The translations under genes were made by a program, and so were the position numbers. The notes beneath the pieces are model-generated. The model was not told where the DNA came from. It was given only the letters and a program-made list of their open reading frames with translations, and ran no database searches. A stretch of 26,210 nucleotides of DNA from Bacteroidales bacterium (GTDB lineage Bacteria > Bacteroidota > Bacteroidia > Bacteroidales > B18-G4), in NCBI GenBank assembly GCA_030618905.1, contig JAUXCL010000011.1, positions 1 through 26,210 of the forward strand, read 5' to 3'. The stretch's first letter is position 1; the number at the start of each line of letters is the position of its first letter. Below, one piece after another: positions 5,929 through 13,966 of this stretch.

Positions 5929-6206
5929 TCATTCATACTTCATGGTATCAGCCGGATTGCGATGGGCTGTGCGTATGGCATGCAGGTGGTGGTCAGTGGA
6001 CCTGTGGCATAATATTGGGTTTGTACCAGCCGGTAGAGTTTATCCGACTTATCATTGAATTTGTCATAACTCAGCTCGAACTGAACCCAGAGGAAAATTA
6101 AAATGGAACAGGCCATGCCGATAGACAGGCCCAATATATTGATGAAAGAAAATCCTTTGTACCTGATGAGGTTCCGAAAAGCGGTCTTAATATAATTTCT
6201 CCACAT
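5929..6206 (-). pseudogene. Remnant of a MacB/FtsX-type ABC permease with internal deletion
   Basis: Starting at 6206, MWRNYIKTAFRNLIRYKGFSFINILGLSIGMACSILI is the standard N-terminus of the ~800-residue MacB_PCD/FtsX permeases of Bacteroidota, with the first membrane segment near residues 18-42 and periplasmic FELSYDKFNDKSDKLYRLVQ. After about residue 75 the homology stops. One frame over, the sequence reads IRTAHRNPADTMKYE and a TGA at 5929-5931. 'NPADTxxYE-stop' is the usual C-terminus of the same proteins. So the 5' and 3' ends of one gene are fused, with roughly 2.1 kb lost and the frame shifted; translation in the original frame stops at 5940. It is not functional as a transporter. Confidence 0.8.
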
Positions 6207-6299
6207 AATTTCAGTATTGTGATGGTTTACTGATCTAAATACTGATGAAGCCTGAAAAGATTACAAGAGTTCAGCAATTTATAATGGGTTTAGATAAAT

Positions 6300-6327
6300 C
6301 AGTTGGCAGTTGGACAGTAGGCAGTTG
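6300..6327. repeat. Heptamer tandem array (CAGTTGG)
   Basis: Four 7-bp units in phase: CAGTTGG, CAGTTGG, ACAGTAG, GCAGTTG. It lies between the permease remnant and the 3' end of the B12-type radical SAM gene. Confidence 0.7.
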
Positions 6328-6344
6328 CAATGGATTACAGGATT

Positions 6345-7652
6345 TTAATTCTCAAATAATTCTGATTTTATTTTGGCAATTCTTTTTGCTTCAACTTTTA
6401 CTTGTTTCATGTGTCCGTAATTAGTGGCAAAGTATATTGTGGGGCTATACAGATTTCCTGAGAATCGTTTCAGAACTGAGGATAAGCGATAGAACTTTTT
6501 CCTTGCATTGATTTTACCGATTTGGAGTTCATAAGGTGTCATGTTCCTGGGCTTGAATACCACTGTATTATGATCATAATACTTCCAATCGTTTGTAATT
6601 AGGCGGTCTTCCCTTTTCAGGTCCTCGTACGTTTTTGTTCCGGGGTAAGGGGTTAGTATATTGAAGGAGACCGTGCTTACTTTATTTTTTATCAGAAACC
6701 GGACAGTATCATGAAATATTTCTTTGGTGTCGTTATCAAAACCAAAAACCATTGAAGCATGGATAAGAATACCCATCTTTTTGATCTTTTTTAAAGCGCT
6801 CTCCAAATGCTCAATTTCCTTGATTGCTTTGCGCATCGATTTTAACTGTTCTGTCGATACACTCTCAATTCCAAAGAATAATGCCTTGCATCCGCTGTCA
6901 GCGGCCAGTTGCATAAGTTCATCATCGTTCACCAGCAAAGATACAGAAGCTTGTCCTACCCATTTTATTTTTAGGGGTTTAATGGCCTTGAATAGTTCTT
7001 TAGCATAGGCTGGATGGCCAATAATATTATCATCCAGAAACATAAAGTTCTTTGTCCCGGATTCCTTGATGTCACGCACGACATTTTCAACTGGTACGTG
7101 TCTCATTTTTTTCCCAAAAAGATCTGTGACACAACAAAAATCACAATGGTAAGGACATCCCCTGGAAGTCATTATTGGAATAAGGTTGAATAATTTTCTT
7201 TTGAGGATTTTGCTAAAATCTTTTGGGTAGTATTTGCTTAGGTCAGGTATAGGATCATGGTATTTTCTTTGCAAATTATTATTCTGAAAATCTTTGAGTA
7301 GACTTTCCCAGACCCCTTCAGCTTCACCAACCACTACACAATCAGCATATTGCAAAGCTTCCTCGGGAAGTATTGTGGGATGTACTCCTCCAAGTATTAC
7401 AGTTTTATTTCTTTTTTTAAATTCTTTGCAGAGCTCGTAGGCTCTCGGAGCATTTGCCGTCATGCAGCTTATTCCGACCAGATCGCATTCCTGCTCAAGA
7501 TCAATGAACTCTGTTTCTTCCTCAATAAGCCTGACTTCATGCTCCTCGGGAGTTAATCCTTCCAGGATATAAAGGGCAAGCTGAGGTATCATAAGCCCTT
7601 TATTAGTTCTTATTTTGGCATCAATAGTAGGTGATATAAGTAGTATTTTCAT
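6345..7652 (-). CDS. B12-binding-domain radical SAM protein (DUF4070-type)
   Basis: A 435-residue protein. Residues 1-120 are a Rossmann-like cobalamin-binding-type domain (MKILLISP, LVGISCMTANAPRAYELC, VILGGVHPTILPEEAL, VVGEAE), but there is no DxHxxG cobalamin-ligating motif. Residues 155-350 are the radical SAM core with SRGCPYHCDFC (Cys166, Cys170, Cys173), FLDDNI and LFFGIESVS. The C-terminal part (MVFGFDNDTKEIF, FNILTPYPGTKTYEDL, PYELQIGKINARKKFY) matches the DUF4070 tail seen in relatives of hopanoid- and bacteriochlorophyll-type enzymes. The substrate is unknown. I chose the ATG at 7650-7652 because the conserved strand starts there; the open frame upstream only overlaps the helicase gene. 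The start lies 67 bp after the helicase stop, so co-transcription is likely. Confidence 0.88.
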   Translation of the reverse strand: MKILLISPTIDAKIRTNKGLMIPQLALYILEGLTPEEHEVRLIEEETEFIDLEQECDLVGISCMTANAPRAYELCKEFKKRNKTVILGGVHPTILPEEALQYADCVVVGEAEGVWESLLKDFQNNNLQRKYHDPIPDLSKYYPKDFSKILKRKLFNLIPIMTSRGCPYHCDFCCVTDLFGKKMRHVPVENVVRDIKESGTKNFMFLDDNIIGHPAYAKELFKAIKPLKIKWVGQASVSLLVNDDELMQLAADSGCKALFFGIESVSTEQLKSMRKAIKEIEHLESALKKIKKMGILIHASMVFGFDNDTKEIFHDTVRFLIKNKVSTVSFNILTPYPGTKTYEDLKREDRLITNDWKYYDHNTVVFKPRNMTPYELQIGKINARKKFYRLSSVLKRFSGNLYSPTIYFATNYGHMKQVKVEAKRIAKIKSELFEN

Positions 7653-7719
7653 TAAAAGGTTTTGTTCAGGATAGTTTACCTTAGTTTGCTTTTCAGGTAG
7701 GATTTCGGTAAAGGTAACT

Positions 7720-9438
7720 TTATTTCTTCGCTCTTCGTTTTTGACTCTTAGTTCCCTTTTTGCGTTTCCCTTTTTTTCTGCGAGCATCCTTTTCTTCTGC
7801 AATATCAATACGGATAGTACGGCCTTTATGGTCCTTGTTATTTAAGGACTTTAAAACTTTATCTCTATGCTTTTCTTCAACCTCAAAAAATGAAAAACTG
7901 TCTTTTAAGTCTATCTCTCCAATATCTATATCACGGTTTTTAGTGTACTCATTGACCATCCCGATCAGGTTTCGGGGATTCATGCCGTCTTTTTTCCCAA
8001 TGTTAATGTAAAATCTGGTATAAGCGCCCCTGTCTCTTTTATTACCCCGTTCAGCGCGTGCACCACCATCTCTTTTGTCACGTTTGCCACTTTTTCCACC
8101 TCTGCTTTCTGCTTTCTCATTAAGGTCAGGTGCATTTTTATAATAATCAAGGAAGCGATTGAACTCCAGCGATACAAAGTGCTTAATGATCTGTTCTTTA
8201 CTCAACCATTCTAGTTTTTTGTTGACAGTGTCCATAAACGGAGCGATTTGGGCTTCATCCACTTCCACATTTTCCATTTTGTCGATTAACTTGAACAGCT
8301 GTTTTTTGCAAATCTCAGCTCCGGAGGGTACCAGTAGTTTTTCGAATCTCTTGTTGATGATCTTTTCTATGGTTGGGATCTTGGTTATTTCCCGGTAATT
8401 GACAATGGCAATGGAAATCCCTGATTTATCTGCACGTCCGGTACGGCCACTTCTGTGTGTGTATATATCCAGTTCTGCCGGTAAATTATAGTTAATGACA
8501 TGGGAAATATCATCAACATCAATACCACGGGCTGCCACATCGGTGGCCACCAACATTTGCAGGGATTTGCTCCGGAAACGCTTCATCACACTGTCGCGTT
8601 GTGCCTGCGAAAGGTCTCCATGAAGTGCATCGGCATTGTATCCGTCTTTTATAAGCTTATCGGCTACCTCTTTGGTTTCCATCCTTGTCCGGCAAAATAC
8701 AATGCCATATATATACGGGTTAATATCTGCAATACGTTTAAGTGCTAAATAACGATCGCGTGCATGTACCTGGTAATAGATATGTCGTACATTTTCGGCA
8801 CCGGCATTTTGCTTTCCTACGACTATTTCTACAGGGCTGTCCATATAGTTTTTGGCAATACGTGCCACTTCTTTAGGCATTGTGGCTGAAAACAATAAAG
8901 TCCGCTTTTTATCCGGTGTCCTTTCTAAAATAGCGTCCAATTCATCCCTGAACCCCATGTTGAGCATTTCATCAGCCTCATCCAGCACAACTGTCCTGAT
9001 ATAAGAAATATTTGCCACCTTACGTTTGATTAAATCAAGCATTCTTCCGGGAGTAGCTGCAATAATGTGTGTTCCTTTTTTAAGTGCTCTGATCTGGGTT
9101 TCGATACTTGCTCCGCCATATATTGGTACAACCTGCAAGCCATTTATGTGTTTCGAAAAACTTTGTAAGTCTTTGGATATCTGGATGCAAAGTTCCCGCG
9201 TTGGTGCCAGTATTAAAGCCTGGACGGATTTGTCCTGCAGATCTATTTGCTCAATAATAGGTAAGCCAAACGCAGCTGTCTTACCTGTTCCGGTTTGAGC
9301 CAGTCCTACAATATCATTATCTGTTTCAAAGAAAATCGGTATTACTTCCTGCTGAATTGTTGTTGGTTTTTTGAATCCCAGTTCATCAATTCCCTTCAGC
9401 AAATTGGGCGACAGGCCCATTTCATTAAATGTCAACAT
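7720..9438 (-). CDS. deaD: DEAD-box ATP-dependent RNA helicase, DeaD/CsdA type
   Basis: A 572-residue cytoplasmic RNA helicase. In order: Q motif (FNEMGLSPNLLKGIDELGFKKPTTIQ, 4-29); Walker A AQTGTGKT (47-54); PTREL (79-83); DEAD box (153-156); SAT (184-186); helicase C domain with HGDLSQAQR, VATDVAARGID and HRSGRTGR; a basic Arg/Gly/Lys linker (about 445-470); a DbpA-type RNA-binding domain (about 474-547); and a Lys/Arg-rich tail. This architecture matches DeaD/CsdA, which unwinds structured RNA in ribosome assembly and cold adaptation. The length is typical. The ATG at 9436-9438 starts directly with the Q motif. A -7 box lies 26 bp upstream. It is probably the first gene of an operon with the radical SAM gene downstream. 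Confidence 0.95.
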   Translation of the reverse strand: MLTFNEMGLSPNLLKGIDELGFKKPTTIQQEVIPIFFETDNDIVGLAQTGTGKTAAFGLPIIEQIDLQDKSVQALILAPTRELCIQISKDLQSFSKHINGLQVVPIYGGASIETQIRALKKGTHIIAATPGRMLDLIKRKVANISYIRTVVLDEADEMLNMGFRDELDAILERTPDKKRTLLFSATMPKEVARIAKNYMDSPVEIVVGKQNAGAENVRHIYYQVHARDRYLALKRIADINPYIYGIVFCRTRMETKEVADKLIKDGYNADALHGDLSQAQRDSVMKRFRSKSLQMLVATDVAARGIDVDDISHVINYNLPAELDIYTHRSGRTGRADKSGISIAIVNYREITKIPTIEKIINKRFEKLLVPSGAEICKKQLFKLIDKMENVEVDEAQIAPFMDTVNKKLEWLSKEQIIKHFVSLEFNRFLDYYKNAPDLNEKAESRGGKSGKRDKRDGGARAERGNKRDRGAYTRFYINIGKKDGMNPRNLIGMVNEYTKNRDIDIGEIDLKDSFSFFEVEEKHRDKVLKSLNNKDHKGRTIRIDIAEEKDARRKKGKRKKGTKSQKRRAKK

Positions 9439-9463
9439 ATTATCAATTTAGAGATATGGCCTG

Positions 9464-9471
9464 CAAAAGTA
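9464..9471 (-). promoter_or_regulatory. -7 box of the helicase gene
   Basis: On the minus strand it reads TACTTTTG, a full match to the Bacteroidota -7 consensus TAnnTTTG, 26 bp upstream of the helicase ATG. Confidence 0.5.
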
Positions 9472-9578
9472 CGGAAAGTTAATCACGTGGGAGATAATAT
9501 TTCATTTTTCCAATATTCAGGCATGCGTTGCTAAGGCGCATCTCCTTGTATCATCAATCTTATTTATTCAGATTCTAT

Positions 9579-9596
9579 TGTTAAGTTAATGTTATT
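9579..9596 (-). promoter_or_regulatory. Candidate phosphate-regulator operator upstream of the porin
   Basis: On the minus strand the hexamers TTAACA and ATAACA are separated by 5 bp (11-bp period); on the plus strand this reads TGTTAAG-TTAA-TGTTATT. It lies about 67 bp upstream of the porin ATG, followed by a weak -7-like CCTTTTG at 9619-9625. PhoB/PhoP-family regulators bind direct repeats with this period. Confidence 0.45.
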
Positions 9597-9662
9597 TTTT
9601 TATATTATTGTCTGGTGTCCTTTTGATAAGCAGCATTGGTTTACAACTTAACTAAAAACCAT

Positions 9663-10673
9663 ATGAAAAGCATATCCATGAAAGTTACCATCCTGGTAAT
9701 CATGTTAATATGTAATAGGGGCTTTGCCCAGGAGCCCGAACAGGAAAAGTTCAAGCCTTATGGAAGCCCAATCATTAAGGTGTTTGCTAACCTTCACACA
9801 GGTGTGTTTCAAGACGTCAACCTGGCAGGATTTGAGATCCGCCGGGCATACCTTGGTTATTCATACAATTTGAGCGAGAAGCTGTATGCGCAGATTAAAA
9901 TTGATATTGGAAGTCCTGACGATATTTCTGAATTCTCCAGGATCAGGAGGTATGCTTATTTCAAAAATGCTTTTTTGCAGTATACCAACTGGGGATTTGT
10001 CTTCCAGGCAGGATTGATTGATATGCAACATTTTATCACCCAGGAGAAATTCTGGGGGTACCGGTATATTGCAAAATCCTATTCAGACAGGTACCGGTTC
10101 GGCCCAAAAGCAGATATAGGGGTGGATGCTGTTTACCACTTCAAAGAAGTCTTCTCCATTGATGTGAACCTGGTGAATGGTGAGGGCTATACTAATATCC
10201 AGCGTGACAATACATTCAAAGGAGGACTAGGAATTGATCTTTATCCTGTTAAGGGGTTGACCGTGAGAGTATATGGAGATATAATGAGTAAATCCAACAA
10301 TGAAATCACACTGGCAACATTTGCGGGTTACAAGTTTAAAAAGTTATTCAGGATAGCTGTCGAATATAACCACAAGTTTAATGATGATTATGTCTTAAAT
10401 CAGGATTATTATGGTTACTCATTATATAGTACAATCATTATTAATCCAAAATTCGAAGTTTTCTGGAGATATGATTGGTTGAACTCTAATATAATTGAAG
10501 GGAATAATAAGCCATGGCATCTCGCCAGGGACGGGAGTTCAATCATAACAGGTGTACAATACCAACCACACAAGCGGGTTAAAATCGCACTGGATTACCA
10601 GGATTGGGTACCTTATGTCAAGAATGTGCCTTCATCATCGTTCATTTTTATCAATCTGGAGTTTAAATATTAA
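9663..10673 (+). CDS. OprP/OprO-like porin
   Basis: A 336-residue outer-membrane porin. A Sec signal peptide covers about residues 1-23 (MKVTILVIMLICNRGFAQ, cleavage after AQ). The mature part is built of amphipathic strands with aromatic ends: GFEIRRAYLGYSYNLSEKLYAQIKIDIG, AFLQYTNWGFVFQAGLIDMQHF, SDRYRFGPKADIGVDAVYHF, LTVRVYGDIM, VKIALDYQDWVPYV. It ends in FEFKY, a C-terminal aromatic barrel signature. The 'EIRRAYLGY...K' start and F-x-G-xI strand pattern fit the phosphate-selective porin O/P family. ATG 9663 is preferred, ATG 9678 is possible, and an in-frame TTG lies at 9636. The next gene follows after 18 bp. A candidate Pho-type box lies upstream, consistent with phosphate uptake. Confidence 0.78.
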   Translation: MKSISMKVTILVIMLICNRGFAQEPEQEKFKPYGSPIIKVFANLHTGVFQDVNLAGFEIRRAYLGYSYNLSEKLYAQIKIDIGSPDDISEFSRIRRYAYFKNAFLQYTNWGFVFQAGLIDMQHFITQEKFWGYRYIAKSYSDRYRFGPKADIGVDAVYHFKEVFSIDVNLVNGEGYTNIQRDNTFKGGLGIDLYPVKGLTVRVYGDIMSKSNNEITLATFAGYKFKKLFRIAVEYNHKFNDDYVLNQDYYGYSLYSTIIINPKFEVFWRYDWLNSNIIEGNNKPWHLARDGSSIITGVQYQPHKRVKIALDYQDWVPYVKNVPSSSFIFINLEFKY

Positions 10674-10691
10674 TCTTAAATCAAGGGAACC

Positions 10692-12041
10692 ATGCCTAAT
10701 AATAAAATATTGATCATTTTGTTATTTGTCCTTATCATCCTGTCCTGGGGATGCCGTAAAGGTGAATATTATTCAGATCCATCTGAAGAAACCATCCGGG
10801 ACTATGGCGAAGGGACGGGAACGGTCACATGGAAAAAGGATGTATCCTATATCATTGAAGGTTTTGTGTTTGTAAATGATGGCCAGGTATTGACAATCGA
10901 GCCCGGAACTGTAATACGGGCCAAAACCGGCCAGGGGTCTGCAGCCAGTGCCCTTATTGTGGCAAGGGGTGGTATGATCATGGCCCAGGGGAGCTCCAAC
11001 GAGCCTATCATCTTCACTGTTGAGGGTGACGACCTGGAAGGTTCAGTCCCTGTAGAAGCTAAAGGCCTGTGGGGAGGATTGATCATTCTGGGGGACGCCA
11101 GCCTGAACATTTCCTCTGGTGAAGCACATATTGAGGGCATCCCCTTATATGAACCGAGGGGGGTTTATGGAGGCTTGAATGATGATGATAACTCCGGGGT
11201 CCTGAGTTATTTATCTATACGGCACTCAGGTACCAACATCGGGGAAGGAAATGAAATAAATGGCTTGACCCTTGGTGGTGTAGGCAGGGGGACCACCATT
11301 GACCATATTGAAGTCATATCTTCTGCTGATGATGGTGTTGAGATATTCGGGGGCACGGCCAGGATGAAATACCTGTCGCTCTCTTTTTGTGGTGATGATA
11401 TCCTGGATTATGACATCGGTTTCAGGGGATATTGTCAGTTCCTCCTGGGCATACAGGAATCCAGCCAGGGAAATAGGCTCATTGAAGCCAGCGGGGGTAG
11501 CGATCCGATTACCGGCCAGCCTTATTCCCAGCCGTACCTCTATAACCTGACCATGATAGGTAAGGGGATGAATGGGTCTGCAAATACTATGACATTTAAT
11601 CTGAATGCCGGCGGTCATATTGCCAATTCCATCTTTCTTGAACAGAACAAAGGTGTCTATGTTGAATATATAGAAGGAAGCTCTAACAGCTTTCAACAAC
11701 TCCAGTCAGGTAACCTTGGGTTAAACAGTAATATGTTTTATAATATCGGGTCCAATACTTTTGAATCCGTTTTCCATGTTTATTCCGGTACGGGTGTCAA
11801 TGTTGATGAGCAGACAGCATGGTTTATCCAATATTGTGAGGATGAGTTCAACGAAATCTCTGACCCAGGCATAATGGTGACAGATTCTTACATTAATCCG
11901 TTACCGCAGAATAATGTCTATGAGAACCTGGCAGAATTGCCGGATCCCTGGTTTGATAAAACGATTTATAAAGGTGGTTTTTATACCTATAATTGGGCTT
12001 CGGGCTGGACTTTGTTAAGCCAGGCTGGATTTATCGATTAA
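10692..12041 (+). CDS. Beta-helix-like surface/periplasmic lipoprotein (paralog A)
   Basis: A 449-residue lipoprotein. The signal sequence has lipobox LSWGC with Cys21. The body has successive short strands with Gly/Asn turns (FVFVNDGQVLTIEPGTVIRA, ALIVARGGMIMAQGS, PIIFTVEGDD, GLWGGLIILGDASL, VLSYLSIRHSG, INGLTLGGVG, TTIDHIEVISSADDGVEIFGG), the look of a right-handed parallel beta-helix. Acidic loops (DDDNSG, SADDGVEIFGG) could bind calcium. The C-terminus has a conserved WASGWT. It is strongly similar along its whole length to the lipoprotein at 17874-19229. It follows the porin by 18 bp. Its 3' end overlaps the cotransporter gene by 11 bp tail to tail. I do not know a biochemical role; partnership with the porin or TonB receptor is inferred from position. 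Confidence 0.75.
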   Translation: MPNNKILIILLFVLIILSWGCRKGEYYSDPSEETIRDYGEGTGTVTWKKDVSYIIEGFVFVNDGQVLTIEPGTVIRAKTGQGSAASALIVARGGMIMAQGSSNEPIIFTVEGDDLEGSVPVEAKGLWGGLIILGDASLNISSGEAHIEGIPLYEPRGVYGGLNDDDNSGVLSYLSIRHSGTNIGEGNEINGLTLGGVGRGTTIDHIEVISSADDGVEIFGGTARMKYLSLSFCGDDILDYDIGFRGYCQFLLGIQESSQGNRLIEASGGSDPITGQPYSQPYLYNLTMIGKGMNGSANTMTFNLNAGGHIANSIFLEQNKGVYVEYIEGSSNSFQQLQSGNLGLNSNMFYNIGSNTFESVFHVYSGTGVNVDEQTAWFIQYCEDEFNEISDPGIMVTDSYINPLPQNNVYENLAELPDPWFDKTIYKGGFYTYNWASGWTLLSQAGFID

Positions 12042-13734
12042 GCGGTTTTTTGACAAACAGTGATGAACTGACATTATGCGCATTGTCGCTGATCCTGGTC
12101 GACAAGGATATCAATTCAATATAGACAGTTCCCGTTGAATAATAATACTCATTCTTATTCAGGCTTTCCAGGTGGTTCTTTTGCAAGGCATCCCTGAATT
12201 CATTTATTCTTTTTTTCATTTTATCAGCCTCTTCAATGATCACCAGCTGCCGGTCCTTTTTAAGGTTATCAATAGCAAGGATCAGGCTTTCATTGGTCAT
12301 ATTAAAAATGCTGAGGACGTTTTGTCTTAATTCAGGAATAAAATACAGTTCCTGCTTGTTCTTTAAGTCGATGATCTTAGCCATTTTCAGGCAGGCATCT
12401 CCTATCTGCTCTAATTCGCTGATGATTTTCAGCATGTACCGGACCTGGTTTGATCCTTCCAGGCTGAGTTTCCCTTCAGATAAACGGGTTAGATAGGTTG
12501 CGATCTCAAGTTCCATATTGTCTGTGATTTCCTCATATTTTTCAATCTTATCAAAAAGAACTGTAAATTTCTTGGAATCCCTTTCCACTAACAATTTTGG
12601 AATCATCTCAAACATTCGGTGTACCCGCTCGGAATAAATAATTATTTCTTGTTTTGCCTGCAACAATGACATCTCTGAGGTGGAAACATAATTTGGGTCA
12701 AGATAGGTCAGGTAATATATCTCCTCCTCATCCGGTTCCTTGATGATCAGGTCGGTAAGCGAGACCAGTTTTGGTATGAGCCCTGCTAAAAGTATGGTGT
12801 TGACCGTATTGAACAAGGTATGGAACATGGCAAGAACAACCGGAATAGACTCATTTCGATCATTAATATCCCCATATCCTAACAGGCCCACAGCCCCTGT
12901 CACCATATCCATAAAAAACCTGAAGAATAATAATGCCCAGAAGACACCGGCGATATTAAATAAGATATGGATCCATGCTGCTTTCCTTGCTTTCCGGTTT
13001 ACCATGAAAGAAGCAATGTAGGCAGTTGAGGTAGTGCCGATATTCTCTCCCAGTATCATCGCAGCTGCCAGGTCAACGCTAAGCCAGCCATCAACTGCAA
13101 GTACTATGGTCAAAGCCATAGTGGCACTCGAGGATTGAAATATAATCGTCAGGACCAGGCCTATCAGGGTAAACAATAATATGGACATATAGCCATAGCC
13201 ACCATAGGTTTCTGAGAATGTCCTGAGGAAACCTGAGCTCTGTTCAATGATAGGCACGGAATCTTTTAGAAATTCAAGTCCGAAGAACAGGATACTAAGG
13301 CCCATTACAAATTCTGCCCATGACCTTAACCTGCTCTTTGGGGATAACATCAAAGGCAGGCTCAAAGCAATCAAAGGAAGGGTGATCATAGAAATACTAA
13401 ATCCTTTCTCAAATCCCACCAGGGCAATGATCCATGCTGTGATCGTAGTGCCTATATTAGCTCCCATGATAATCCCGGCCGACTCCTTCAGTGATAAGAG
13501 ACCGGCATTAACCAGGCTGACTACCATTACTGTCAATGCCGATGAAGACTGGATACCAGCCGTGATACTAAATCCGGTGAAAATGCTTTTAAACCTGTTG
13601 GAAGTTATTGATGAAAGAATTTTCCGCAATCGGTTACCGGACACTTTCTGCAGGGCCTCACTCATCAGCTTCATGCCAAAAAGGAAAACCCCCAGGGATC
13701 CTACGATCGTTAATAGTTGCCAGATTACATTCAC
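12031..13734 (-). CDS. Na+/phosphate cotransporter (NptA/YjbB type) with PhoU-like C-terminal domain
   Basis: A 567-residue inner-membrane protein. Two inverted Na/Pi-cotransporter repeats carry the QSSS signatures at about 62-65 (GIQSSSALTVM) and 200-203 (FQSSSATMAL), each followed by a GxNIGTT motif (GANIGTTITA, GENIGTTSTA). About ten hydrophobic segments span 1-320. Residues ~345-555 are a charged helical domain of PhoU type (EMIPKLLVERDSKKFTVLFDKIEKYEEITDNME, LKIISELEQIGDACLKMAKI), with the E-xxD and EQIGD helices typical of PhoU. It should move phosphate with sodium, or control its export. The start is GTG at 13732-13734, chosen because WQLLTIVGSLGVFLFGMKLMSE is the usual family start. 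A -7 box and a two-hexamer Pho-like site lie upstream. Confidence 0.92.
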   Translation of the reverse strand: MNVIWQLLTIVGSLGVFLFGMKLMSEALQKVSGNRLRKILSSITSNRFKSIFTGFSITAGIQSSSALTVMVVSLVNAGLLSLKESAGIIMGANIGTTITAWIIALVGFEKGFSISMITLPLIALSLPLMLSPKSRLRSWAEFVMGLSILFFGLEFLKDSVPIIEQSSGFLRTFSETYGGYGYMSILLFTLIGLVLTIIFQSSSATMALTIVLAVDGWLSVDLAAAMILGENIGTTSTAYIASFMVNRKARKAAWIHILFNIAGVFWALLFFRFFMDMVTGAVGLLGYGDINDRNESIPVVLAMFHTLFNTVNTILLAGLIPKLVSLTDLIIKEPDEEEIYYLTYLDPNYVSTSEMSLLQAKQEIIIYSERVHRMFEMIPKLLVERDSKKFTVLFDKIEKYEEITDNMELEIATYLTRLSEGKLSLEGSNQVRYMLKIISELEQIGDACLKMAKIIDLKNKQELYFIPELRQNVLSIFNMTNESLILAIDNLKKDRQLVIIEEADKMKKRINEFRDALQKNHLESLNKNEYYYSTGTVYIELISLSTRISDNAHNVSSSLFVKKPLNR

Positions 13735-13774
13735 TGCCTTTAGAAAATCAAATCTGTTAGGTTAGACATTTTCT

Positions 13775-13782
13775 CAAAAATA
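13775..13782 (-). promoter_or_regulatory. -7 box of the Na+/phosphate cotransporter gene
   Basis: The minus strand reads TATTTTTG, a match to TAnnTTTG, 41 bp upstream of the GTG start. The candidate operator at 13828-13845 lies 46 bp further upstream. Confidence 0.45.
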
Positions 13783-13827
13783 ACAATAAATCAATGCATG
13801 GCTATAATTTAATTGTGGCTTGCCCAA

Positions 13828-13845
13828 TGTTAAGTTAATGTTAAC
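13828..13845 (-). promoter_or_regulatory. Candidate Pho-type operator between divergent genes (site 1)
   Basis: The minus strand has two perfect TTAACA hexamers with exactly 5 bp between them (TTAACA-TTAAC-TTAACA). This equals the Bacillus PhoP box consensus TT(A/C/T)ACA-N5 in tandem. It sits between the cotransporter (-) and the regulatory-domain protein (+). Confidence 0.55.
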
Positions 13846-13880
13846 TTTTCCGTGTATTTCAGATATTCCGCCAAATAAAA

Positions 13881-13898
13881 CTTAAACATAACTTAACA
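13881..13898 (+). promoter_or_regulatory. Candidate Pho-type operator between divergent genes (site 2)
   Basis: On the plus strand CTTAAACA and CTTAACA start 11 bp apart (TTAAAC-N5-TTAACA), one mismatch from the site at 13828. It points toward the gene starting at 13967. Confidence 0.45.
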
Positions 13899-13966
13899 GA
13901 GTGTTTAGATAACTTATATGTTGCGATCTTAATTTTGCTTCACACAAAACTAATAATCGTAAAGAA

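Noticed and set aside
7653..7808. An N-terminal extension of the B12-type radical SAM protein
   Set aside because: It is a Lys/Glu/Arg-rich translation of the region overlapping the helicase C-terminus. The conserved strand MKILLISP starts at the ATG at 7652.
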